Source: Thermothelomyces thermophilus ATCC 42464 (Eukaryota > Ascomycota > Sordariomycetes > Sordariales > Chaetomiaceae). From it: a stretch of 64,000 bases of DNA. Location of the stretch: the NCBI RefSeq assembly GCF_000226095.1, contig NC_016476.1, forward strand, positions 868,001 to 932,000, written 5' to 3'. Numbering within the stretch: position 1 is the first letter of the stretch; the number at the start of each line of letters is the position of its first letter. Below are positions 23,269-34,567 of the stretch, piece after piece. The position numbers were made by a program, and so were the translations under genes. The notes below the pieces were generated by a model. The model saw only the letters and a program-made list of their open reading frames with translations, was not told the origin of the DNA and made no database searches.

Positions 23269-26200
23269 ATGATGCTTCGTCGTCGAGGAGGCTGGAGTGG
23301 TTCTGGCACCAACCGAGGAGGAGGATCTCGACCGGGTGGTCGTGGAGGCTTCGCTCCTCGGCCCACGAAAGTGTGCCAGCATTTCCTTCGGGGAAGATGC
23401 AACTACGGTGCCTCGTGCAAATACTCTCATGATCACGAGCATGTTAAGCGTGCGCGTGAAGAAGAGGCTTCAACACCCAGCGAAACCCACCAGGCCCGCG
23501 AGGACTACTTCGACTTCAAACGCCAGGTCCGTCGGCGAGGTTTGTTCATCTCCCCGGCATATTCCAATATGTGGATGGAAGTTGCGGAGACCTGGAATCT
23601 CGCACTCAAGATTCTAGAGTCCCCGAACAGAGAGTGGCATCAATCCGTTGCCAGAGATTTGGCGGATGACGAGGTCGGCGGCCCTGACTTCATCCAGCGA
23701 ACTATCGAGCTGTGCACCACCACTCTGGGGGACGGCAACTGTCTCAAGCTTGCTCGCGCCTTTCTCAAAGTTATAACGCATCAGTCGATGCTCCGTTCTC
23801 TGTCCATCGACAGCTTCCTCGGCACCATCTACCGCATGGTCGCGGGAAGCAATGGCAACCGGGGCATTGTCTTCTTCTCCGATCTGAACCGCCGCCTCTC
23901 CCGAAGTTCGGAGTCCCCGAGAAGCTTTCTCGCTCTCGTCGTTCTCTCGCTCTACGAGCTGTTCCGCCGAGAGCGCAAGGGCCTCCTCAACGATGCCTTA
24001 TATTCTCTCCTGGATGCTCTCCGGGAGAAAGCAGCCCGGCTCGCAAGCTTGGCCGAGGAAGCCGGACCGGATTCGGTCGACCTTGACGCAGTGGGAATGC
24101 AAATAGACATAATCAGAAGGATGATGGATGGTGCACGTGGCGGCCTGTCCGAAGGCGAGACTGCCCAAGCCATCAATACCGTCGGAAATACCGGAGCCAT
24201 CGGCATCCGATCAACTTTCCCCTCTGAGGTGGTTGTTCCCGGGGGCAAGCATGACAACGACTTCGCCGACATTACCAAGATCCAGATCTTCCCAACCCTA
24301 GGAGAAATTACGTGTGATGTTTCGGAGTACCTGCCTACCACCGACTTCACCCAGCCGCATTTTCTTCGCGACCCCGTCCGGCGCCACATCGATTCGGCCT
24401 TCCGCCTTCTGCGACATGACATCTTTGGACCTCTCAAACAGGTCATCGGCGCCCTCTTGGCACAGCGCAATGCTGCCGACGCCGTATCCTCAAATCGGTT
24501 CATTACCGGGAACATCAAAGCCCACATATACTCTGGGGCTGGCCTCCAGCACGTCCTCGTCGATAAGCGTGACGGGTTTGAGGCCATTGCCTCTTTTACA
24601 ACGCCCCCACAGGTGCGCAAGTTGACCTTGCCGGACCAGCAACGCTGGTGGCAAGCATCGTCTCGCCTGGAGCCCGGCGGCCTGGTATGCTTTGTCTCGG
24701 CTCGCGGGAATGAAAAATCGTTCTTGATGTTCGTGGTGACCGAAAAGAACACCGGCGAGATCAAGGAAGGGCGGAACAAGAGTACACTTGTTTCGGACCG
24801 CTTCAAACCTGCCGTCAAGGTGAAACTGGCATCTGAAACCCGCAAGAACCTGGCGGTGCTCAACAGAATGTACGTCGACAGAGAAGAGGGATTGCTGGTT
24901 GAGCTCCCCGGTCTCATTCCCGACACCTTTGTACCCATTCTCGGGAACTTGCAGCGGATGGTGAAAGACGGAGACCTTGCTTTTCGACAATGGATCCTTC
25001 CTTCTTCGATTGACAACGCGGACGACCAACCGTCTGCTCGGATACCGCCACCAGCATATGCTCGCAAGCCGGGGTTTAAGTTCCGGCTGAGGACCATTAC
25101 TCGGGACGGGCAGCCCACGCTAAGCGTCAACCCGGCGGAGTGTACTGGTGACATTGCCACCCCAGAGACTCTCGAGGCTGCAACGGGCCTTGATCCAGGC
25201 CAATCTGCTAGTCTAATCGCAGCCTTGACACGCGAATATGCCCTCATTCAGGGGCCGCCCGGGACCGGCAAATCCTACGTCGGCGTGCAGTTGGTCAGGG
25301 TCTTGTTGGACCACAAGCACGAAGCCAACCTGGGCCCAATCCTGGTCATGTAAGTAGGAATCCGTTGTGGCGACAACATTCGCTGTAACAAGACTAATCA
25401 AGAGGGTCAAACAGTTGTTACACAAACCACGCGTTGGACCAATTTCTCAAACATCTTCTCGACGTCGGTGTCGACAAGATCATCCGCATCGGAGGCCAGA
25501 GCCGCGCCGAGGAGCTCGAGGGCAAGAATCTAAGGGTCGTAAGTCAGGAGACGTCGAGGACGCAGGTCGAGCAGCGGATCCTTGGGAAGAGCTACTCGGA
25601 AGCTGAGGCGTCTCTTGAAAAGGCCGGGCATCACCTGAAACGAGTGCACCAAGCCCGGAGAAACAAGCCCGGATGGAGAATGCTTGAGCCGTTTCTGTCG
25701 CGACGCTACCCGAGAATCGCAAGACAGTTCGGCTCTCAGTGGCTTGACGAGGACGGATTCGAGTTGGCCGACGGTCGCGATCCGGTGCAGCTATGGCTGG
25801 GAAAGCAGCAAAACCAAGCTGCATCGGGCAGACACAAGGGTGACGGACGTTCTGACGGGGCTGACGGGGCTGACCTTGTCTCGCGAGCCGAAAACGACAT
25901 CAGCTCCCTTACACCAGCAGAGCGTTGGGCGCTCGCCGGGAGCTGGATAAGCGAGTTGACCGAGCTGCAGAGCGATCGTGTCTTTGAAATGGTTAGCGCA
26001 GCGAGACACCACCGAGAGGCAATCCAAAGAGTTCACGACGACGTGAGCTGTCGAACGCTTCTCCGGGCTGACGTCGTGGGCGTCACGACAACCGGCCTGG
26101 CACGCAACATCAACATGCTCTGCCGGCTGGGCGTCAAGGTCATCATCTGCGAGGAAGCGGCCGAGGTGATGGAGCCACACCTCATCTCCGCCCTCATGCC

Positions 26201-29200
26201 CGGGGTGGAGCACTTCATTCAGATAGGAGATCACAGGCAGCTCCGGCCGCAGATCCAGAATTATCTCCAATTCAGTATGGAGACGGCCGTAGGACGCGCT
26301 TATCAGCTCGACCGCAGCCAGTTCGAGCGCCGCGCGGTGGGAGAGCCCGGCCTGCGGGCGTTGCCTGTGGCACAGCTCAAGGTGCAACGGCGTATGCGGC
26401 CAGAGATTTCTCGGCTCATCAGGAGGGTATATCCCGACCTTGTTGACCATGATTGCGTCAAAAACCTGCCGTCCGTCGTGGGCATGCGGGACAACCTCTT
26501 CTGGCTGGACCATGACCACCCGGAAGACGGCAAGGACGACGGGGCGCGAGCAAAATCGCACAGCAATGCCTGGGAAGTGTCGATGGCGAAGGCCCTGATC
26601 CAGCACCTGGTGCGCCAGGGCGAGTACAAAAGTACGGATATTGCTCTGCTGACACCTTATACCGGGCAGCTTCAGAAGCTCCGTGCCAGCCTCGGCAGCG
26701 ACTTCGAGGTCTTTCTCAGCGACCGCGACCTCGAAACGCTGGCAAAGGAGGGTTTTGAAGAAACGCCAGAAGAGGAACCGGGGACGGAAAACACGGGGCT
26801 TGGGCTCAGGAAAGCGGTCGAGAAGAAGAGATTGCTCCAAACGATCCGCTTAGCGACCGTCGACAACTTCCAGGGGGAAGAAGCCAAAGTCGTCGTCGTC
26901 TCGCTCGTCCGCAGCAACAGCAACGCCAAGGTCGGTTTCCTCCGCACCGAAAACCGGATCAACGTGCTTCTCAGCCGGGCTCAACACGGCATGTACCTCA
27001 TCGGCAACGCGAAGACCTACGAGAACGTCCCCATGTGGGCAGATGTTCTTCAGCAGCTCAGAGCAGGGAATGCCGTCGGCGCGTCCATCGCCTTGTGCTG
27101 CCCCCGGCACCCGGACACCCAACTCCTGTGCTCCGAACCGAAAGATTTCACCATCAAGAGCCCCGAGGGCGGCTGTTCCCTCCCTTGCGACAAACGACTC
27201 GAGCCCTGCGGCCATAGGTGCCCGGCGCCGTGTCACTCCCAGAGGCTCCACGATGCCTTCGACTGCCTCGAGCCATGCCCACGGCTGCGCTCGACCTGCC
27301 AGCACCCCTGTCCCAAGCTGTGCGGTCAGGAGTGCGGGCCCTGCAATGTCAAAGTAGACGGCGTCAAGCTTCCCTGCGGCCATGTCCGTGACAAGGTCCT
27401 GTGCCACCAAACATTGGATCTCAAGTCCATCAGGTGCTCTCAACCGGTGGTGAAGGAAGTGCCCGGATGTGGGCACTCGGTGCCTGTTCCTTGCTACAGG
27501 GATGTCGAGTCGGAAATGTTTAGATGCCCGACAGAGTGCATCGGCAAGCTGGAGTGTGGTCATCGGTGTCCGGGAACCTGCCGGAGTTGCCGGACACTAC
27601 TAGATGGCCCGGGTGGTGGTGTTGTTGTGTTTCGCCACCAGCAGTGCAATAAGCGGTGTGATCGGCCGTATGGGACATGCAATCACCGGTGTTCAAAGAC
27701 CTGTCATCAAGGGGAGAGTTGCGGCACCTGCCCTGAAAGATGTGAGGTAAGTTCTCCGTCCACCAGCCCGCTGCCTTATTCTGGGTCCTCCTGCAGGACA
27801 ACATTCTGTCGGGTTTTCTTTTTTTTTCTTCTTCTTTTTTTTTTTCGGTTCGAACACAGCTTTTTTTGGGGGGGGGGGGGGGGGGCAAGAGACTCGACGC
27901 TGTGGTTGTTTGGACGGAATCATTGATGATGATGTTTTAGGTCCGATGCCCACACTCACGGTGCCATCAAGAATGCCGAGAGCCTTGCACTCCGTGTATC
28001 GAAAAGTGCGCCTGGAGATGTGAGCACAGGGGCTCTTGCTCATTGCCTTGCGCGGCACCTTGCAATCGTCTGCCCTGCGAAAAAAGATGCGACAAGACGC
28101 TACAGTGCGGCCACCGATGTCCTAGCTTCTGTGGTGAGGAATGCCCACAGCAACTTTGTCAGATTTGCTGCACCAAACGGGATGCTCGTGTGGACGTCAT
28201 GGAGTTCAAGATGTACCACGAAATCGACCTAGACGAGACTCCCATCGTAGTCCTCGGATGCGGCCACTTTTTCACAGGCGAGACACTCGACGGCTTGGTG
28301 GGCATGAAAAATGTCTACACGACCGACAATCTCGGGAATTACAACGGCCTTCGGGAGCTCTCCGGGGAGCTCATGTCGATACCAACCTGTCCGGATTGCA
28401 GGGTTCCGATCCGTCAGTTCGCCACAAGACGCTATAACCGCGTCGTCAACAAGGCGGTCCTGGACGAGACCTCCAAGCGGTTCCTTGTTGGCGGCCGCGA
28501 GAAGCTCGCGGAATTGGAGAAAAAAACAGCGCTAGTTGAGAAGAAACTGTCGGATTCCACCAGTGACACGATGTACTCGCCAGATGTGTCCCTCGGAAAG
28601 AAGATTTCAGAGCGGTACAAACCCGCCATCCAGCTGGAAAAAGAATCAGCCGCCCTGCGGAAGAGCATGGAGGCGGAACACCAACCAACAAAGAAGCTAT
28701 TCGATGCCGTTCTAACATTCCAGCGCCTGCAGCGGGAACGATCCCTCGAGGAAAAGCTCCGAGATCTCACACTTTCCGAGCCTCAGATCGCTACTCCCGA
28801 ACTGGTCGTCTACGACCGACAAATCACGCTCAAGGCCCATCGCCTACAGTTGCGCCTCCAAGAGGCGATGCTTCGCGACACCTTCATCCTCCTCTCCAGG
28901 CTCAAGAACAGCGCCATCCTTGCTAACATCCCTGTTCAGCATCCCGACAAGCGCTCGGCCGCCTTCCTGAAGCAGTGCAGAGTCCTCATAGACAGCGCCA
29001 CGAGCGCTAAACTCCCACGCCTGGTGATTGAAACCATCCTCTCCTACGCGCGCGTCGCGGAGCTCGATGGATGGTATCGTCGTGCCTTCATCATGTCCGA
29101 GACCGCGGCCCCCACAGGTAATAATAATACGGGTACGGGCACCACCACCACCACCAACAACACGGCAGCACCATTGGCTTCCGATGCCACCGGCGGGTCC

Positions 29201-29778
29201 GAGAGGACAAGCAATGTCCAGGCCGGAGAAAAAACCTCCTCCTCCCGCGAGACGGCGATCGGCCTCCTCGACCGCGCCCTCGACCTCTGCGCCACGATCC
29301 CGGGCCCCGACGGAGCCGCGTACCGCGCCGAGGTGGAGGAGACGATGCGGCTCTTTGCCGAGCCGCACTACGAAGCAGTCACGCCGGCCGAGATCGCGGC
29401 CATCAAGGCGGCCATGGTCAGCGGCGCGGGCGGGCTGGCGACACACTCGGGGCATTGGTACACTTGTCGCAACGGACATCCCGTGAGTGCATTCCCCCTA
29501 ACCCTCCTTAGGGATTTTTTTCCCCATCTTTCGTTCTATCCATCCCTAAGCTCTCCTTCGTTGTCTGTAAATTGAAGGGACTGAGCCGACCGGATATCGG
29601 TTGTCGATTTTGAAGTCCTGCTAACGACGTATGTAATAATAATTAACAGTTTGCGATCGGGGAGTGTGGAATGCCGATGGAAAGGGCGAGGTGTCCGGAG
29701 TGCGGGGAGGTGATTGGAGGGACGAATCATACGCCTGTCGAAGGGGTGGAGAGGGACACGCGGATGGAGTTGGCTTGA
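23269..29778 (+). CDS. ZNFX1-like SF1 helicase with CCCH, NF-X1 and RZ-type zinc fingers, four exons
   Basis: Exons 23269-25349, 25415-27746, 27941-29482 and 29650-29778 keep phase and give 2027 aa. Order of domains: Arg/Gly-rich start; CCCH finger (C36-x7-C44-x5-C50-x3-H54); a long conserved region; an Upf1-like superfamily 1 helicase with Walker A GPPGTGKS (about 662-669), motif II CEEAAEVMEPH (about 935), motif III GDHRQLRP (about 964), motif V NFQGEEAKVV (about 1176) and motif VI NRINVLLSRA (about 1206); an array of Cys/His-rich NF-X1 fingers (about 1260-1560); a helical region; and a C-terminal RZ-type finger (WYTCRNGHP joined to FAIGECG and RCPECG). The same order is known in animal ZNFX1; helicase relatives (S. 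pombe Hrr1, Neurospora SAD-3) act in small-RNA silencing. A role in RNA surveillance or silencing is inferred. Intron 2 contains a T-run/G-run. Confidence 0.92.
27823..27885. repeat. Poly(T) followed by poly(G) run inside helicase intron 2
   Basis: T-rich blocks are followed by an uninterrupted run of about 18 G, all within the 194-nt intron of the helicase gene. In the transcript this is U-run then G-run. Run length may be inaccurate in the assembly. Confidence 0.8.
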
Positions 29779-30091
29779 TTGGGACGGTTGGGGTGGTTGC
29801 TTTCGTCGCGGGAGTATGATGAGAGATGATGTATTACTTTGCGGGAGGTACCTAGGTAGGTAATTATTAATTAATTCAGGGAATTCGTGGTGGGAGACTG
29901 ACCATGGAACCTCCGGTAGGGTTGTTTGAAGCGCTGTGTTGAATTATTGCTTGTCTAGATATAAGACTGACAGATGTTCCAGACTGACACAAGTACTGTA
30001 CTATTAATTAATACCGCCAATGCAGTGCCGCAAGTGGGTATTTAATTATTCCTTCCGTACAGAACGCACATAGCTTCACGGTTTCCTACCT
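29779..30091. other. Convergent intergenic region
   Basis: About 310 bp with AATTAATTA-rich words, probably holding the polyadenylation signals of both the helicase and the DUF2235 gene. Confidence 0.45.
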
Positions 30092-32450
30092 TCATTGCTT
30101 CTTCTCCCTATATCCGTTCTGCTGCATCGCCTCAAAGGCATCCCTCCTCATCCAGACCTCGCCGATCGGGCAGCCCTCCCTGTCGACGCAGACCCAGTCC
30201 CCGATGCCATTCTCCTCGGGCGCCTTCCTGACACCCCGGCCGCCGCCACCGATGATCAGGTTGCCTGGCCGGTACGACCCGTCCAGCTGCATGCGGCGGA
30301 TGACGCTGCTGTGGATGCGGGCGTTGGCGGGGATGTCGCGCACCTCGCCGCACGGAAGCGGCCAGCGGATGGGTTTCCACGTGTCGTCCTCTTGCAGGTC
30401 CATGCGGCGGAAGGGGAGGTACCTGGTGAATTTGCCAGTTAGAATCTCGAAGGTACAAAAAAAAAAGAAAGATAGAGAAACCAAGGAATTGGTCGAGAGT
30501 TATGTGCTGGGATATACAGAGAAAGTGGAGTGTTGGTTTTTTTTTTTTGGGGGGGGGGGGGGGGAGGGGAGGGGAGAAGGGGGGGAGAATCGTACTCCAT
30601 AACCTTCCAGCCCAACACCGACGACCAACTCAGGCCACCGCCAAACTTGAGACAGTCGTGGATGCGTGCGACGTAGGCTCTGTGCATCATCTCCTTGAAG
30701 GTCAGCGGTGGCTCGCCCGCGCTGCTGCTGCTGCTGCTGCTACTGTTGCTGGTGGAGTTGGTCGCTCTGTTGGTATTCTTGCCGAAGCCGGCCCGCTGGA
30801 AGAGCTTCGGGGTGCTGGTGTTCGGGGAACGGACCACAATGTCGGGAATCGGGGGCCGTTCGGCGGCACCGTCGGTGGCCCGTTGTCCGTTCTCCCGGGC
30901 ATCCGCGGATGTCATGCATGTAATATCGTCGAGAGCTTCCGCGCAGCCCATCTCGCGGACCTTGTCGGGATCGAAGTTGAGACCGGCCTTCATGGCCTCG
31001 TGGACCATCCAGACGAGGGGGACGTGGCTTGCGGGTTTGGAATCGGCCAGCACTTCCCAGCCGCCGCCGACGTCGGCGTGATTACCCGCGAACCAAACCT
31101 CGTCAATGTCCTGGTCTGTCTCGTCCTCTGACTCGGCCGCAGACTCGACGTCGTGGTCCTCGTCGTGGGGATGCGGAGCAACGGAGAGCACCGACTTGCC
31201 GTCGTGAAAGACGCTCTCGGCTGTCTGGTGCGACCGCGCTGAGCGTGACCGGGGACGGTACGGGGCCGGGGCCGGGGTGTCTGGAACATCCAGCTCCGCT
31301 CGCCGGCGGCGGCCCCTGACGTCCGGAGTCTTCTCGTTGGCGACGCGGCTCCCCCTGCCATGCGCCTCTCTGATCTCTCGCAGCTTGTTGTAGGCGCTGC
31401 CGTGGTGCTTGGATTTCTGGCAGCGGTCGTGGCTCTGATAGATCAGGTCCTGCCTGAACTTGGCCCGGCGTTCGTCGATGCTGACGGCATGCCGGATGAC
31501 CTTGGCCGAGGTTCGGGCTGTGTAGGGGAACTTGCTGCGCTGCATCCACGCCGTCTCGAAGCGGGGCACGCTGTTGACGGTGTCGAAGAGGCCAAGAAAG
31601 CGGATGCGACGAACCGGGCGGGAGAAAGTCTCGCGGAAGCCCTTCATGAACTCGTACATCCCCTTCTTCTTCTTTATCCCCTCGGGCGTGTGGTTGGCCT
31701 GGCGGCTTTGCCAATTCGAGAAGGATTTCCAGGCGAAGATGACCATCTCTTCGTTGCCGTGGGACAGCAGGCCGACGTAATCCAGCATCTCGGCCAGGAA
31801 GCGAGCGATGTAGGCGCCGCGGGAGAAGCCGAAAATGTAGATCTCATCTCCGGGGTTGTAGAAGCGCATCAGAAAGCGGTAGCCGCCAACGACGTGCTGG
31901 TCGAAGGAAGAGCCGATGGCAGAATCTTTGGCCTTTATATACCATGACTTGACTCTGGCCACAGTCCCCGTGTGCGAGAGGCTGTGGGAGACGACATATG
32001 TGCCAATTCCAGCTTTGACAGATAAGCATCATGCTGGCACAGCAAGAGAGAGGGTCGGGGTCGACTTACGCTGGTAGTAATGATCTATGTCCGGTTAGTG
32101 CTATCTCTGGCCACGACAAGCGAAAGTACCTAGAAAAGAGAGCGTATACATTGATCGCTGCTTGTCCTGTCCAGCATGCGGAAAATCTTAAGAATATTGC
32201 TGTCGCTGTCATCGCCGTGGAACTTGTTGCCGGTTCCATCAAAACACAAAACGATTTTGCGGGGTTTGTGATGGCGACGAGAATCTTGGTGTCGATGGTG
32301 GATTTCTGGACCCGCGGAAGCGTCGGGACGTGAGGAGGGATGAGTAGCGAGGAAGTCGTCATGAGCGCCGGCATGGTGTTCCGTTGCCGGGCCTTCTTTC
32401 ACCCCGGGGACTCCGTCGTGGCCGTCCAGCTTGAGATGAGATTCTTCCAT
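30092..32450 (-). CDS. DUF2235 alpha/beta-hydrolase-like protein (Tle1-related), four exons
   Basis: Family PF09994, related to bacterial type VI phospholipase effector Tle1; fungal members are uncharacterised. Exons on the minus strand: 32150-32450, 32070-32084 (a 15-nt micro-exon), 30596-32012, 30092-30422. All phases agree and give 687 aa. The start is the first ATG of the frame. KIVLCFDGTGNKFHGDDSDSN opens the domain, the micro-exon encodes YHYYQ, and the nucleophile elbow is GFSRG (Ser about 169). DTVNSVP (Asp about 249) and GNHADVGGGW (His about 417) complete a likely Ser-Asp-His triad. Residues about 300-405 are a charged Arg/Ser/Asp-rich insertion, and a Ser-run lies near 525. The C-terminal exon carries LPFRRMDLQ and the GGGGRGV segment seen in fungal homologues. 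Intron 3 holds a long G-run. No signal peptide. Confidence 0.88.
30539..30590. repeat. Poly(T)/poly(G) run inside DUF2235 intron 3
   Basis: A run of T followed by about 16 G and then further G-rich sequence on the plus strand, inside the 173-nt intron of a minus-strand gene. It is the same T-then-G pattern as near 27.85 kb. Confidence 0.8.
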
Positions 32451-34567
32451 TGTTCTAGTAAACACCTCTTGCGAGATTTCTCGTGATGCCTCGAGTGGTT
32501 TTCGTCGAAGGCGCACGCTGGATTCTGGCAACGCACACTACTAGCATAGGCGACCCGATTGGATCGCGAACGTCGCCAATTTGTTTGTCTTGCCCTTGGG
32601 AGGGGGGAGAAGGGGAGGGAAAGGCGAGAATAGTTGCCCTATTCAGGTCGTGTCTCATGCCCCGAGAGCGAGGCCCCGCTCGTACTCCAGCCACTGAAGC
32701 CTGTTATGTAAGGACATGTCTTGGAATTTTGGCATCGTGCCGATCGGCCTCCTCCGGACGGACAGTTGCCGTCCGGGACAAGAGACCTACGCGACTGTCC
32801 AACTCTGTTCTGCTCCCCAAGAAGAGTACTGTGCCGACACGAATTACCTAATTAGCGTCTCCCGCCCAAAGAAATGTGCTCGTCGGCGACTGACATTGGA
32901 GGAAGAGATGTGCATGAACCTATCGGGGGTTGATATCTGACCGCGGTCCCCGGCCTTCAGCTCTCATGGAGGCTGCAAGCTAGGCGAAAGAGGAAAATGG
33001 AGGCCCCCCAGAACTTCTTAATGGCGGTAATGGCGGCTTCCGGGGGAGTGCTTTAGTTGATGTATGTACTCCGTTCGAAGCGGTGTCCAACGATTCATCC
33101 CCAGACTGTGTGATGCATGAATGAGTGAATGAAGGGGTGGAATGGATCCAGGAGGCTGTTCGCAGCGTCTCCTCGGTCCCCGATTTGACTAGCTTGGTTA
33201 AGAGGCTTCTGATGCAAACTGGACTATGTACGGACTACTTGTGCATACACCAAACTACTCCGAACTTGTAAGCCTGTGGCTGGGTTGGGCAGCACTTGCG
33301 GTGGGGTGCTGAAATCCAGGTATCGTCGAGTACAGCGTATGTACGGACTGTAAATACCCCATGTTTGCTGCGGCGATCATTAGGTGGGATATCCACCCAG
33401 ATTGCAACCTGAAGTGGTCAATTTTGCCCGCTGTATTTCGGCTCTGGACCTTGGGTGTTGGATTGGGGTTTCTCTGAAAATCCGGAAAACTGTAGGGTGG
33501 TGGTGATAGATGGTTTTTCGTCTATTGGCTACCCTCTAAGCGGGTCTTAGACGTGCCTTCGACGGCGGCAAGGCATAGGTATGTATGTAGTCCGTACATA
33601 CATTTTGATGACCAGGGAAAACCGTAGCGATGCTTTAGGCAAGGCTTAGTTAGACGAAAACCCGGTCGTTAGGTAATCCATTTCCATCCCCCGATTAGGA
33701 CTAATACACTACTCCCTAACCGGCCCATTTCCTCCACACGATTTCCGCCAAGGGCGGGCCGCACCCCGGACCGTGCCGATTATTGGCTCCAGATTGAGAC
33801 CGTACCCCACATAGGCCCCGCTGATCGACGAGATACAAAGAACCCTTCGTGCTGCGCGATCGACTCAAACAAAAATACGGATACATCCGTAACACTACCA
33901 GGTTAGGCCCTGAATACCCGGCGACTGGGCGACTCCAATGCAATGATACCATCCTGACGCACGACGAACCACTACCCGTTCCCGGCAACGACCAACTTTC
34001 CATCCCATCGGGTTAGGTCGTGTACATACAGTAATTACACACTTCACCACATCGAACGATCTAATTGGTATGGTAATCTGCAGTCAATCTGATCTACAAA
34101 GCATGACTCGAGAAAAGCAATCCGAAAGCGGCCTCGGGACATCAGGCCAGCCCAGGTTCTGCCCTTGGACTGCGTATCACTTTCCTCGCCCAACACGATT
34201 GACTTGCCGGAAAGTCGTCGACGTGGTTGACCTAGTGTCTACTTACGGCCACTCATTGACCAGACAGACACCATCATGTCTGACGCACCCCGTCAGTGGC
34301 CCACAACCTGTCCGGGGCGTCGTGCCCGCCTGGGGGCGTGATTGGACCTTCCCAGAGCTGAGCTGGGAATGCCGCGTGATGGCGGCCAGTTTGTGAGTGC
34401 GTCGGGGGGGTGACCGGGGAGCTCGAGTTGCTGCTGCGTTATGAAGAAGAATGAGGTCGCGCGTTTGTTGTCCCATTTCTTACCCGCGCCTCTTCATCTC
34501 TCACTCTTTCCCATCTGCTCCCGTCGAAGTTGAGTGCACAATCACCTGCCTCCTACAGCCTTTCACA
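32451..34567. promoter_or_regulatory. Long divergent intergenic region, DUF2235 and Ppo genes
   Basis: About 2.1 kb between two divergent starts. A short inverted repeat of GTATGTATG/CATACATAC type lies near 33575-33602. No gene is supported; the small frames at 32483-32940 and 33716-34003 lack domain signals. It presumably contains both promoters. Confidence 0.4.

Noticed and set aside
23952-25247. 431-codon minus-strand open frame
   Set aside because: Lies entirely antisense to the conserved exon 1 of the helicase and shows no domain; a shadow of GC-rich codon usage.
25791-26840. 349-codon minus-strand open frame
   Set aside because: Antisense to the helicase motor domain; no independent support.
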